Source of the DNA: Jiella avicenniae
GTDB lineage: Bacteria > Pseudomonadota > Alphaproteobacteria > Rhizobiales > Rhizobiaceae
Direction of reading: 5' to 3'
DNA length: 64,000 bases
Assembly: GCF_021390325.1 (NCBI RefSeq)
Contig: NZ_JAJUWU010000011.1
Span: forward strand, 1 to 64,000
Positions 12,488 to 21,180 of the stretch are shown here, piece by piece. The notes beneath the pieces were generated by a model that saw only the letters and a program-made list of their open reading frames with translations, searched no databases and had not been told where the DNA came from. Positions within the stretch are counted from its first letter, which is position 1. Each line of letters starts with the position of its first letter. The translations under genes and the position numbers were made by a program.

Positions 12488-12973
12488 ATGGACCGGCTCG
12501 ACAAGAAGATCCTGCGGCTACTGCAGGAGGACGCAACGCTCGCCGTCGCCGACGTCGCCAAGCGCGTCGGCCTGTCGACGACGCCCTGCTGGCGGCGCAT
12601 CCAGCGGCTGGAAGAAGAGGGCGTCATCATGCGGCGCGTCGCCCTGCTCGATCCGGAAAAGGTCAATGCGCGGGTCACCGTCTTCGTGGCGATCCGCACC
12701 AATTCGCACTCGACCGAATGGCTGAAGCGGTTTTCCGAGGTGATCGGCGAGTTTCCCGAGGTGATCGAGTTCTACCGGATGAGCGGCGACGTCGACTATC
12801 TGCTGCGCGTCGTCGTGCCGGACATCGCCGCCTACGACGCCTTCTACAAGAAGATGATCGAGAAGATCGAGATCCGCGACGTCTCCTCCTCCTTCGCCAT
12901 GGAGCAGATCAAATATACGACCCAGATGCCGCTCGACTACATGGTGCTCGACAAGGAGCCGCGGGGGGAGTAA
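12488..12973 (+). CDS. Lrp/AsnC-family transcriptional regulator
   Basis: The 161-residue product has an N-terminal helix-turn-helix (MDRLDKKILRLLQEDATLAVADVAKRVGLSTTPCWRRIQRLEEEGVI) and a C-terminal RAM ligand-binding domain (ARVTVFVAIRT to VSSSFAMEQIK). These proteins respond to amino acids and usually control neighbouring genes or their own. The downstream neighbour is the unrelated Fic islet and the upstream neighbour is the HxlR gene, so its target is not evident. The Shine-Dalgarno sequence is weak (GCGGGGATCC). Confidence 0.92.
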   Translation: MDRLDKKILRLLQEDATLAVADVAKRVGLSTTPCWRRIQRLEEEGVIMRRVALLDPEKVNARVTVFVAIRTNSHSTEWLKRFSEVIGEFPEVIEFYRMSGDVDYLLRVVVPDIAAYDAFYKKMIEKIEIRDVSSSFAMEQIKYTTQMPLDYMVLDKEPRGE

Positions 12974-13006
12974 CGGGTCTAATCCGACGTGGTCGCACAG
13001 TTTTCA

Positions 13007-13602
13007 CTATCGATCATAGAGTTGCTCTTTCAGCAGCTTTTGGAGATACATGGCCAACTCTGAAACGTCAAAGTCGCCATTTTCCCAAGCTGCGTCAGCT
13101 TTTCGGAGAGCGGCATAGTATGGCTTGCGATCATTCCGTATTCGCTCCGGAACGGTCTGCTTACCAGGAAGCATGTCTCCAAAACGAACGCACATCAGAT
13201 AGTAGCATGCGGCTCGTGCGGTCCTGCCGTTACCTTCGACAAATGGATGTATCCAATTCAACCGTCACAGTGCGTAAGCGGGTAGAAGTGTCGGAGGGCC
13301 GTCGACATGCCAATTCTCATGGATGAACGAAAAAACCGATCCATTAGCGCTGGAACTTCACGGAAATGAGGTGGCCGATGAGAGCCGACGTATATTGGCT
13401 CCTCTCTGTAACGACCTCCCATCTGAGCAATATTTGAGACCGCTACGTGATTTAATTCCCAAAGCGTATATTTATCAAACGCTTCGGGGCCTTTCCTCAC
13501 GCCGATCTCTACGCAGTTCGCCAAAAGATCGTATTGACGGAGAAGGTTCTGTTCCGAAATTCGTGCAAATAAAGCTGGATCGTCCTTTTCTCTTACCGCC
13601 AT
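13007..13602 (-). pseudogene. Broken Fic-domain protein (frameshift plus nonsense codon)
   Basis: Fic proteins transfer AMP or related groups to target proteins using the motif HPFxxGNGR. The N-terminal part, from MAVREKDDPALFARIS to EVPALMDRFF, leaves frame at a run of six T (coding strand, 13330-13335). One extra T would restore SFIHENWHVDGPPTLLPAYAL. In that restored frame a TGA at 13265-13267 stands where Trp is expected, then RLNWIHPFVEGNGRTARAACYY continues to 13007. The catalytic motif is intact but out of reach of the N-terminus. Two independent lesions argue for decay rather than a sequencing error. The islet is visibly more AT-rich than its surroundings. Confidence 0.85.
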
Positions 13603-13609
13603 ATCAAAA

Positions 13610-13630
13610 AGGCCCGGAACAACCGGGCCT
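13610..13630 (-). terminator. Terminator-like hairpin between the antitoxin-like gene and fic
   Basis: On the coding (minus) strand AGGCCCGG and CCGGGCCT form a perfect 8-bp stem around a 5-base loop, followed directly by a T run and then the fic ATG at 13602. GGAGGG lies just before the stem. It could terminate or attenuate read-through into the toxin gene, or bring that GGAGGG close to the ATG when folded. Confidence 0.6.
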
Positions 13631-13639
13631 CCCTCCTTT

Positions 13640-13849
13640 TCACACTTCGACTAGCCGTATCCGCTTTGACGCTGCCCTGACAGAGTCCTTCGTAATCAGA
13701 TCGGAATCCGGGGCATTTCCAAAAGCGAAGCTGACCCGTTGTTCGTGTAATTGCTCGTCAGTTACACGTGTTTCCTTCGCTACTCTCAGGAGTTCAGTGA
13801 GATCTTCGTCAATCTCCACCGGTCCGAGAAAAGGCTTGCGGGCCGCCAT
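13640..13849 (-). CDS. Small antitoxin-like protein upstream of fic
   Basis: The 69-residue product starts MAARKPFLGPVEIDEDLTELL and contains the segment EQRVSFAFGNAPDSDLITKDSVRAAS, characteristic in my memory of short proteins encoded directly before Fic genes in proteobacteria. Their role as antitoxin is likely from position but I cannot confirm it. The frame is intact, with a very strong ribosome binding site (TAGGAGGTGATT) before the ATG. The gene ends 37 bases before the fic start. Base composition is AT-rich like the rest of the islet, suggesting acquisition by transfer. Confidence 0.75.
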   Translation of the reverse strand: MAARKPFLGPVEIDEDLTELLRVAKETRVTDEQLHEQRVSFAFGNAPDSDLITKDSVRAASKRIRLVEV

Positions 13850-13999
13850 GAATCACCTCCTAAGTTCCATCAGCACGATAATCTGCGTATCGAATCTGAC
13901 AAGCGCTGGTTGGCGACACGAGCTATGTCTGCAGCGCGACAGATCCACGAACGTTGCGTTTCACCCGTCACGGTTACCCCCTCCGGGCTTATGTAATGC

Positions 14000-14872
14000 T
14001 CAGTTCCGGTTCAGCAGCGCCAAGAGGCTCGACGTGTCCCAGCGCTTGCCGCCGATCGCCTCGACCTCGGCGTAGAACTGGTCGACCAGCGCGGTGACGG
14101 GCAGCCGGGCGCCGTTGCGCTTGGCCTCAGCGAGGCAGATGCCGAGATCCTTGCGCATCCATTCGACGGCGAAGCCGTGGTCGTAATGGCCCTCGTTCAT
14201 CGTCTTGTGGCGGTTTTCCATCTGCCAGGAGCCGGCGGCGCCCTTGGAGATCACGGAGACGACCTTCTCGATGTCGAGCCCGGCCTTCTGGCCGAAGGCG
14301 ATCGATTCCGCCAGGCCCTGGACGAGGCCGGCGATGCAGATCTGGTTCATCATCTTGGTAAGCTGGCCGGAGCCGGCCGGCCCCATCAGCCCGACCATCT
14401 TGGCGTAGCATTCGATCACCGGCTTCGCTGCCGCGAAGTCGGCCTCCGCGCCGCCGCACATCACCGTCAGCGCGCCGTTTTCCGCGCCCGCCTGGCCGCC
14501 CGAGACCGGCGCGTCGACGAATTTGAAGCCCTTTTCGGAGGCGGCTTCCGCCAGTTCGCGGGCGAGTTCCGCCGAGGCGGTGGTGTTGTCGACCAGCGTC
14601 GCGCCCCGTTCCATGCCGGCGAAGATGCCGTCGTCGCCATAGACGACGGAGCGCACGTCGTCGTCGTTGCCGACGCACATGAAGACGAATTCACGACCCG
14701 CGGCGGCTTCGCGCGGCGAGGACGCGGCGGCGCCGCCATACTCGCCGGCCCATTTCTCGGCCTTTGCGCCCGTGCGGTTCCAGACGGTGACGTCGTGGCC
14801 GCCCTTCGTCTTCAGATGGCCGGCCATGGGATAGCCCATCACGCCCAGTCCGATGAATGCGACTTTCGCCAT
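14000..14872 (-). CDS. NAD(P)-dependent beta-hydroxyacid dehydrogenase (3-hydroxyisobutyrate / tartronate semialdehyde reductase family)
   Basis: The 290-residue product begins MAKVAFIGLGVMGYPMAGHL, the Rossmann GxGxxG motif of the family, and shows the substrate-binding stretch FVDAPVSGGQAGAENGALTVMCGG and GSGQLTKMMNQIC, whose Lys is the catalytic residue. Members oxidise or reduce small beta-hydroxyacids such as 3-hydroxyisobutyrate or 2-hydroxy-3-oxopropionate. The neighbours give no pathway, so the substrate is open. It marks the return to normal GC-rich DNA right of the Fic islet. Confidence 0.9.
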   Translation of the reverse strand: MAKVAFIGLGVMGYPMAGHLKTKGGHDVTVWNRTGAKAEKWAGEYGGAAASSPREAAAGREFVFMCVGNDDDVRSVVYGDDGIFAGMERGATLVDNTTASAELARELAEAASEKGFKFVDAPVSGGQAGAENGALTVMCGGAEADFAAAKPVIECYAKMVGLMGPAGSGQLTKMMNQICIAGLVQGLAESIAFGQKAGLDIEKVVSVISKGAAGSWQMENRHKTMNEGHYDHGFAVEWMRKDLGICLAEAKRNGARLPVTALVDQFYAEVEAIGGKRWDTSSLLALLNRN

Positions 14873-15006
14873 CTGTCCGTCTCCCCGTCGGCTTCGTCAT
14901 GTCGGCTCTGGTCTTGCGAACTAGACCGGGGGTTGCCGGGGTCAATCGGGCCGAGAGCACGAAGACCGCCGGCGGGGGAAAGGCCGGCGGGAGCCGGGTC
15001 TTCGCG

Positions 15007-17265
15007 TCAGGCCGCCCGGGCGAAGGGCGCAGCCGTCTCGGCCGGCAGGGCGAAGGTTTCGACCAGCCCGCTGAGCCGGTCGCCTTCCCCGGCGAGCGAC
15101 TGGATGGCATTTGTGGTCTGCTCGACCATCGCGGCGTTCTGCTGCGTCACCTGATCGAGCTCACCCATCGCGGCGCTGATCTCGCCGAGGCGCCGCGCCT
15201 GATCGCGGGAGGTCTCGGCGATTCCTTCGAGGGCCGCATTGACGGTCTGGATGTTGCCCTCGATCGCGTTCAGCGACTGGCCCGTGCGCCGGACGAGCGA
15301 GACGCCGCCCTCGACCTCGCTGGTCGAGCGCTGGATCAGCTTGCCGATCTCGGCCGCGGCATTGGCCGAGCGCTGGGCGAGTTCGCGCACTTCCTGGGCG
15401 ACGACCGCAAAGCCCTTGCCGGCCTCGCCCGCACGGGCCGCCTCGACCCCGGCGTTGAGCGCCAGGAGATTGGTCTGGAAGGCGATCTCGTCGATCACCC
15501 CGATGATGGTCTCGATCTCCTTCGACGAGGCCTCGATCCGCTCCATGGCGGCGATCGCCTGGCTGACCACCTGGGAGGAGCGCCCGGCATCGGCGACAGT
15601 GCGTTCGGTGGTCTTCACCGCGTCGTCGCAGCGGGCCAGCGAGCCGCGCAGCGAATCGTTGGTCTCGGCGAGCGAAGCGACCGTCTCCTCGAGGGTCGCC
15701 GCCTGACGCTCGGTCCGGCGGGACAACTCTTCCGAGGATTCCTGCAGCTCGAAGGATTCCTGGCGCACGTGCGTCGCCGCCTGGCTGATCGACAGGATGG
15801 TCGCCGAAAGCTGCTCCAGCGAGCGGTTGTAGTCGTGCCTGAGGCTTTCCAGCGCATCGGGGAAGCGCGTCGTGATCCGCGTGTCGAGCCGGCCCGCCGC
15901 CAGCGCCTTCATGCCGTTGGCGAGGATCCGCACGGTGTGTTCGAGTTCCTGCGCGCTCCTTTCGCGCTCGGCGCTGGTCTGCTCGCGCTCTTCTGCCAAC
16001 TGATGGTCCTTGGCGAGGGTGGCGGCTTCGATCTCGTCCTTCTCGATGGCGTTGCGCTTGAAGGAGTCGAGCGCCCGGCTCATCGCGCCGATCTCGTCCT
16101 TGCGGCCCAGCGTGTCGATGGCGATGGTCTTGTCGCCGTCGGTCAGCCGGTTCATCAGGCCGGCGAGATCGGCGAGCGGACGCGTCAGGCGGGCGGAGAC
16201 GAGGAAGCCGACGAGCGCCATGGCGAGCACGATGGCAAGGGTCGTTGCCAGGGCGTAGTACGCGAGATCGTCGGCGGAGGCGAGCATCGTCTCCTCGTCC
16301 TCGCCGATGGCGAGCAGCATGGTTTCCCCCAGAACGTCGAGAGGCTGCCAGACGTAGAATTCGCCATGGCCCGCGACCTCGGCGAAGGCCGCGCCGGGTC
16401 GCGCCTCGCGCGCCGCGTCCTGCAACGTCTCGGGCAGGCCGGCCGAACCCGTGGTGCTGCGGCCGGCTTCCATCCGGCCCTCGGGCGAGAGCAGCATCGC
16501 CTCGTCGATACCCACCATGCCGGCCATGCCGCTGGCCGGGGTGATCACCTGATCGAGGCGGGTCGAGGCGATGCGCACGACGACGGTGCCGCGGCGCTCG
16601 GTCTTGCCCCAGTTGCTGAAGCTCAGGGCGCGCGCGAGGAAGGCCGAGCGGCCGTCGGACGCGGCCGGATAGTCGGTCAGGCCCGTCGTCACCACCGCTT
16701 CCGGCCCGGCTGCCTCGGACCTTGCGACGATGTCGGCGAGCGTCTTGTCCGCCATCTGGGTGACGTTCTGCAGAAGTTCGGGGCCCTTGGTGACGCTGAA
16801 GGACACGATGCCGTCCGGGGCGACGACGTAGATGTCGGCAAGCTGCGCACTTTGCAGGGCGTTGACGAAGGATGCGTGGAACTTGCCGTATTTCATCGCA
16901 TAGAGCAGCCGGGAATTCTTGCCGTCGTCGACGATGCGCTCATCGAGGGACTTGTTCGGATCCTGGAAGTACCCGGCGATCGCCGGCCCTTCCGCCGTCA
17001 GGATGCTCGCCAGCCCGTCCATGGTTTCGCCCAGCGTATTGTTCTGGGCGATCTCGCCGAGGGCCTCTTCGGCCCGGCGCAGATAGGCCGAAAGGGCGTC
17101 GGCCCGCACGCTGGCGACCATGGCGAGCCGTGCCTGGCTCGCCTCGATCAGGCCGTCCCGGCCGATCCGGTAGCTGAGGGCCCCCACGACCGTGCCGGCC
17201 ACGAAGGTCGCACCGACGACGAGGAGGGCGAATTTCGCCTTGATCGAAAGAGAACCGAGCCGCAT
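15007..17265 (-). CDS. Methyl-accepting chemotaxis protein
   Basis: The 752-residue chemoreceptor has an N-terminal membrane segment (about 10-32), a large periplasmic sensor (about 33-330, dCache-like by length and the VAPDGIVSFSV element), a second membrane segment (about 333-355, YYALATTLAIVLAMALVGFLV), a HAMP domain, a second HAMP-like stretch near residue 460, and a signalling domain with hairpin tip EIAFQTNLLALNAGVEAARAGEAGKGFAVVAQEVR. The sensor suggests a small molecule ligand. It lies just downstream of the amino-acid ABC permeases, so an amino acid is a reasonable guess. A dyad ATCGTT-TCC-AACGAT at 17287-17301 lies 22 bases before the start. Confidence 0.95.
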   Translation of the reverse strand: MRLGSLSIKAKFALLVVGATFVAGTVVGALSYRIGRDGLIEASQARLAMVASVRADALSAYLRRAEEALGEIAQNNTLGETMDGLASILTAEGPAIAGYFQDPNKSLDERIVDDGKNSRLLYAMKYGKFHASFVNALQSAQLADIYVVAPDGIVSFSVTKGPELLQNVTQMADKTLADIVARSEAAGPEAVVTTGLTDYPAASDGRSAFLARALSFSNWGKTERRGTVVVRIASTRLDQVITPASGMAGMVGIDEAMLLSPEGRMEAGRSTTGSAGLPETLQDAAREARPGAAFAEVAGHGEFYVWQPLDVLGETMLLAIGEDEETMLASADDLAYYALATTLAIVLAMALVGFLVSARLTRPLADLAGLMNRLTDGDKTIAIDTLGRKDEIGAMSRALDSFKRNAIEKDEIEAATLAKDHQLAEEREQTSAERERSAQELEHTVRILANGMKALAAGRLDTRITTRFPDALESLRHDYNRSLEQLSATILSISQAATHVRQESFELQESSEELSRRTERQAATLEETVASLAETNDSLRGSLARCDDAVKTTERTVADAGRSSQVVSQAIAAMERIEASSKEIETIIGVIDEIAFQTNLLALNAGVEAARAGEAGKGFAVVAQEVRELAQRSANAAAEIGKLIQRSTSEVEGGVSLVRRTGQSLNAIEGNIQTVNAALEGIAETSRDQARRLGEISAAMGELDQVTQQNAAMVEQTTNAIQSLAGEGDRLSGLVETFALPAETAAPFARAA

Positions 17266-17421
17266 CTGATTTTCTCATGGAGGATGATCGTTTCCAACGA
17301 TACTTTCCAGAGTCTCTTTCGAATTGATGAATCCACAACGTCTCGTTACGCAAAAATGTCGCAGGGGGCCCTCGGCGTCCAGGCGAAGCGGGCGACGATC
17401 GTCGCGGCGGCGGGGCCCGCC

Positions 17422-18234
17422 TCAGCGCTTCAGATGCACCGTCAGCCGGCGTTCGGCCCAGTTGGTCGCGTGGCGCAACGCCTCGACGAGGGCGAGGTAG
17501 AGAAGCGCCGCCCAGACGTAGGTCTGGAAGTCGTAGGTGCGCGAATAGGCCTGCCGGGTCTCGCCGAAGAGATCGTAGACGGTGATGATCGCGACGATGG
17601 CCGAGGCCTTGATCATCAGGATGATCTCGTTGGCATAGGGCCGCAACGCGACGATCAGCGCCTGGGGCATGACGATCTTGAAGAAGATCACGGTGCGGGG
17701 AAGGCCGAGCGAGCGGCCGCCCTCCCACTGGCCCTTCGGCACGCTCTCGATCGCGCCCCGCAGGATCTCCGCCTGATAGGCGGCGGTGTTGAGCGCGAGG
17801 GAGAGCAGGCCGCAATACCAGGCCTCGCGGAAGAACCACCACATCCCGATCGCCTCGAAGAAGCCGTGGAACTGGCCGAATCCGTAATAGACGAGGAAGA
17901 TCTGGGCGATCAGCGGCGTGCCGCGGAAGAAATAGACGAAGGCGAAGGCGAGCCCCCCGGCGACCGGATTGTTCGCCATGCGCCCGAGCGCCACGGGCAG
18001 CGAGACGAGGGCGCCGAGGACGAAGGAGACGGCGACGAGGGAGACCGTCACCCACAGGCCCGAGAGATACGACCAGCCGAAGCGCGCGATCAGCGTCGTG
18101 TCGAAGGCCGTGGCGAAGTAGATCACGAAGGCGACGGCGACCGCGATCCACACGCCGATGGCGATCATGCCGGCGATCTTCGGCTTCTGCGGCGTCGGCG
18201 CCGGAGCGGCGAGGGAAGGGGCGTTGCCGCTCAT
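17422..18234 (-). CDS. Polar amino-acid ABC transporter permease (second)
   Basis: The 270-residue inner-membrane protein has an N-terminal membrane segment followed by the binding-protein-dependent permease core, with the EAA-like loop ILRGAIESVPKGQWEGGRSLGLPRTVIFFKIVMPQA. It matches the HisM/GlnP group. The ATG at 18232-18234 overlaps the stop of the preceding permease by 4 bases (ATGA), indicating translational coupling. Together the two should form the channel for the binding protein encoded at 20212-21003. No ATPase gene accompanies them. Confidence 0.92.
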   Translation of the reverse strand: MSGNAPSLAAPAPTPQKPKIAGMIAIGVWIAVAVAFVIYFATAFDTTLIARFGWSYLSGLWVTVSLVAVSFVLGALVSLPVALGRMANNPVAGGLAFAFVYFFRGTPLIAQIFLVYYGFGQFHGFFEAIGMWWFFREAWYCGLLSLALNTAAYQAEILRGAIESVPKGQWEGGRSLGLPRTVIFFKIVMPQALIVALRPYANEIILMIKASAIVAIITVYDLFGETRQAYSRTYDFQTYVWAALLYLALVEALRHATNWAERRLTVHLKR

Positions 18235-18938
18235 TTCGCCACCTCGCCGCGTTTGGTCCAGCGGTCGATGCCGCCGATCGCGATGGAGGAAAGGATCGTC
18301 AGGACGAGATAGAGGACGATCGCCGTGCCGAAGAACAGGAACGGTTCGCGCGACACCCGCGCGGCGATCTGCGCCTGGCGCAGGATGTCGGCGAGGCCGA
18401 TCACCGAGACGAGGGCCGTGTCCTTCAGAAGGTTCATCCACAGATTGCCGAGGCCGGGCAGCGCGATCTTGATCAGCTGCGGCAGGATGACCAGCATCAT
18501 CACCTTGGTCCGGCCGAGGCCGAGGGCGAGGCCTCCCTCGCGCTGGCCGTGGGGGATGGCCCGGAAGGCGGAGAGGAAGACTTCACTGGCGAAGGCCGAG
18601 AAGACGACGCCGAGCGCCACCATGCCTGAGACGAAGCTCGACAGCGCGAGATCCGGCAGGCCCGTCGCCTGGGACAGGGATTTCAGCGCGGCATTGACGC
18701 CGAAATAGACGAGAAACAGCGTCAGGAGCTCGGGCAGACCGCGAAAGATCGTGGTGAAGATGTCGGCCGACAGCTTGAGCAGCCAGTCGTCCGACTGCTT
18801 GGCGAGCGACAGGAAAAAGCCGAGGCAAAGTCCGATCGGCAACGTCGCGAGAGACAAGGTGACGGTGACGACGACGCCTCTGGCGAGATCGTCGCCCCAG
18901 CCGGTCGGTCCGAAGCCGAGGAGCGTCAGTGCATCCAT
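18231..18938 (-). CDS. Polar amino-acid ABC transporter permease (first)
   Basis: The 235-residue inner-membrane protein shows the HisQ/GlnP permease core with DIFTTIFRGLPELLTLFLVYFG and the EAA loop VFLSAFRAIPHGQREGGLALGLGRTKVMMLVILPQ that contacts the ATPase. It is the first gene of a two-permease operon. The binding protein gene lies on the same strand 1.3 kb upstream but is separated by an oppositely oriented MBL-fold gene, which is unusual for this transporter class. Confidence 0.92.
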   Translation of the reverse strand: MDALTLLGFGPTGWGDDLARGVVVTVTLSLATLPIGLCLGFFLSLAKQSDDWLLKLSADIFTTIFRGLPELLTLFLVYFGVNAALKSLSQATGLPDLALSSFVSGMVALGVVFSAFASEVFLSAFRAIPHGQREGGLALGLGRTKVMMLVILPQLIKIALPGLGNLWMNLLKDTALVSVIGLADILRQAQIAARVSREPFLFFGTAIVLYLVLTILSSIAIGGIDRWTKRGEVAK

Positions 18939-19060
18939 GATCTCATCCGGTTTGCCGCAGGTCTCGGCGTCGTCGCGCCGGAGCGGACATAGCGTTCATT
19001 CGCCGCGAGCGCCGAGCGCGATACGTACCGGCGAGGACGCAACGTAATGGGAGAACGCTC

Positions 19061-20023
19061 ATGCCGATATCTCGTCGCCAATTCGCCGTCGGGGCGGCGC
19101 TCGCGCCGGTCGCGCTGCGCTTTGCAACCCTGCCGGCCTCCGCGAAGGTTCCGACGCCGACCTCGCAGGTGCTTCCGGTTCAGCAGATCAAGCTGGGCGA
19201 TGCCGTCGTCACCGCCGTTTCGGACGGCTATCTCGATCTCGATCCCTCGCTTTTGTCCAATATCGAGATGGAGGAGGCCCGGGCCATCCTGCAGGGGGCG
19301 TTTCAGGGCGAGCCGCCGGTGACCACGGGCGTCAACGCCTATGTCGTTCACCTGCCGGAGCAGACCGTGCTCGTCGACACCGGCGGGGCTGGCGCCTTTC
19401 CGGAAATGGGCAAGCTGCAGGAGCGGCTCAGGGCGGCGGAGATTCCGCCGGAAGACATCGACGTCGTGCTTCTGACGCATCTGCACCCGGACCATGTGGG
19501 CGGGCTGGTGCTCGACGGACGCCTCGCCTTTCCGAACGCCACCGTCCATCTCCATCAGGCCGAATACGACTTCTGGACCTCGACGGAAAACCGGGATGCG
19601 GCGCCGGATTCGGCCAAGGGCTTCTTCGACGCGGCCCGCCAGGCGATGGAAGTGGCCGGCGACAAGGTCGAGACCTTCACCGGCAACGCGGAACTCCTCC
19701 CCGGCATCACCCCCCGCGAGCTTCCCGGCCATACGCCGGGCCATACGGGCTACATGGTCGGCGCGGGAGAGGACGGGCTTCTGATCTGGGGCGACATCGT
19801 CCATGCCGGTCCGATCCAGTTCCGCCATCCGGAGGTGACCATCGCATTCGACGTCGACCCGAAGCAGGCTGCGGAAACGCGCAAGGCGCTGTTCCGGGAC
19901 GTCGCCGAAAAGCGCACCCGCGTCGCCGGCATGCACATCGCCTTCCCGAGCGTCGGCCATGTGGTCAGCGAGGGCGAAGGCTATCGCTTCGTTTCCTCTG
20001 ACTGGCAGTATTCGCTGGATTGA
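19061..20023 (+). CDS. Exported MBL-fold metallo-hydrolase
   Basis: The 320-residue product has an N-terminal SRRQFAVG followed by a hydrophobic stretch, consistent with a Tat signal peptide, so the enzyme is probably exported folded. The metal-binding motif THLHPDHVGG has H140, H142, D144 and H145; ELPGHTPGHTGYM and WGDIVHAG supply the remaining ligands. The sequence resembles lactonase-like and Tat-exported MBL hydrolases, but the substrate is unknown. It interrupts an ABC transporter operon on the other strand. The ATG follows GGGAGAACGCTC. Confidence 0.9.
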   Translation: MPISRRQFAVGAALAPVALRFATLPASAKVPTPTSQVLPVQQIKLGDAVVTAVSDGYLDLDPSLLSNIEMEEARAILQGAFQGEPPVTTGVNAYVVHLPEQTVLVDTGGAGAFPEMGKLQERLRAAEIPPEDIDVVLLTHLHPDHVGGLVLDGRLAFPNATVHLHQAEYDFWTSTENRDAAPDSAKGFFDAARQAMEVAGDKVETFTGNAELLPGITPRELPGHTPGHTGYMVGAGEDGLLIWGDIVHAGPIQFRHPEVTIAFDVDPKQAAETRKALFRDVAEKRTRVAGMHIAFPSVGHVVSEGEGYRFVSSDWQYSLD

Positions 20024-20094
20024 TGGCTCGCGGGCCCGACGCCGCCCGCCGGCCAAGGCAGTCGGTCGAGAGGAAGCACCGCCGGTAACGTTTC

Positions 20095-20119
20095 GATCTC
20101 CCCCGCAAGGGGGGAGATC
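20095..20119. repeat. Palindromic repeat / bidirectional terminator
   Basis: GATCTCCCCC and GGGGGAGATC form a perfect 10-bp stem around a 5-base loop, between the convergent MBL-fold and binding-protein genes. It has the same CTCCCC..GGGGAG character as the element inside the oxoprolinase gene and could terminate transcription from both sides. Confidence 0.6.
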
Positions 20120-20211
20120 AGGCCACTCGCATATGCCTAGCCGCGCCACATGCCGCGCCGGTCGCCGGAGCGATCGGTGCGGGACATTCGACGCCGCGGC
20201 GTCCGTGAGGC

Positions 20212-21003
20212 TCATTCGCCGTAGACGTCGAAGTCGAAATACTTGTCCTGGATTTCCTTGTAGGTTCCGTTTTCACGGATCGCGGCGATCGCGTCGTTGA
20301 ACATGCCCTTCAGCTTGTCGTCGCCCTTTCTCAATCCGACGCCGACGCCTTTGCCGTAGATCGCCGGGTCGGCCGGCAAGGTGCCGAGGATCTTGCAGCA
20401 GGCGCCCGCGTCGCTCTTCACCCATTCGTCGAGCACGACGACGTCGTCCATCACGGCGTCGAGACGACCGCTCTCGATGTCGAGCTTGTACTCCTCGGCA
20501 GTGGGATACTGGCGGATGTCGGCGTCCGGGAACAGCGCGGCCGCGGCCCTCGCATGGGTGGTCGAGACCTGCGCGCCGATCGCCTTGCCGGAGAGCGCCT
20601 CGCCGGTCGCCTCGGTGATTTCCGAATCCTTCGGCACGGCGATCGCCGGCGGCGTGTTGTAATATTTGTCGGTGAAGGCGATCTGTTCCTCGCGCTCCGG
20701 CGTGATCGACATCGAGGCGATGAGCGCGTCGAAATTGCCGTTCTGCAGCGCCGGGATCATGCCGTCCCAGTCCTGCGTCACGAAGGTGCACTCCACCTTC
20801 ATCTGTTCGCAGAGCGCCTTGGCGATGTCGACGTCGAAGCCCTTGAGTTCGCCCGAGGCGTCGAGGAAATTGAAGGGCGGATAGGCGCCCTCCGTGCCGA
20901 TCACGACCTTCGACCAGTCCTTGTCGGCATCCTGAGCGGCGGCGGCTCCGGCGAGAAGCGCCGAGAGCGCGGCCGCGAGAGCGAGGGAGTGGGCAAGACG
21001 CAT
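20212..21003 (-). CDS. Periplasmic amino-acid-binding protein of an ABC transporter
   Basis: The 263-residue product has a signal peptide (about 1-23, MRLAHSLALAAALSALLAGAAAA) and a type 3 periplasmic-binding fold starting VVIGTEGAYPPFNFLDASGELKGFDVDIAKAL, the signature of the lysine/arginine/ornithine/histidine-binding group. Two adjacent cysteines (AGACCKIL) are present, as in cystine- and octopine-type relatives. The ATG at 21001-21003 follows GAAGAGG and places the signal peptide at the start. Its permeases are downstream at 17422-18938, beyond the MBL-fold gene. Confidence 0.92.
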   Translation of the reverse strand: MRLAHSLALAAALSALLAGAAAAQDADKDWSKVVIGTEGAYPPFNFLDASGELKGFDVDIAKALCEQMKVECTFVTQDWDGMIPALQNGNFDALIASMSITPEREEQIAFTDKYYNTPPAIAVPKDSEITEATGEALSGKAIGAQVSTTHARAAAALFPDADIRQYPTAEEYKLDIESGRLDAVMDDVVVLDEWVKSDAGACCKILGTLPADPAIYGKGVGVGLRKGDDKLKGMFNDAIAAIRENGTYKEIQDKYFDFDVYGE

Positions 21004-21078
21004 GGAAAACCTCTTCGTCGTCAGAAACGTCTGTCTTCGTTGGCCCGAACCGGTGCGGTGACAATGCCGCGCGATTGA

Positions 21079-21118
21079 GCATGCTCGGTGGGAAGGCATG
21101 CTGGCTTTTTCGAAAGCC
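21079..21118. other. Two adjacent inverted repeats between mobA and the binding-protein gene
   Basis: GCATGC at 21079-21084 is repeated at 21096-21101, and GGCTTT / AAAGCC around TTCG forms a hairpin at 21103-21118. They could be a terminator for mobA or an operator upstream of the binding-protein gene. Neither role can be decided here. Confidence 0.3.
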
Positions 21119-21180
21119 GAAAGCAACTCCCGCTTGATCGACGAGGGCCGCGCGAGCGTCGTCGGCGGCCCTTCGATCGC

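Noticed and set aside
13007-13602. Two separate functional genes in place of a broken fic
   Set aside because: The downstream part starts only at a TTG without a ribosome binding site, inside the conserved core, and both parts fit one Fic protein when a T is added and TGA is read as Trp.
14857-17400. Insertion sequence next to the Fic islet
   Set aside because: No transposase, terminal inverted repeats or target duplication could be seen at either edge of the AT-rich islet (about 12990-13990), so the means of entry remains unknown.
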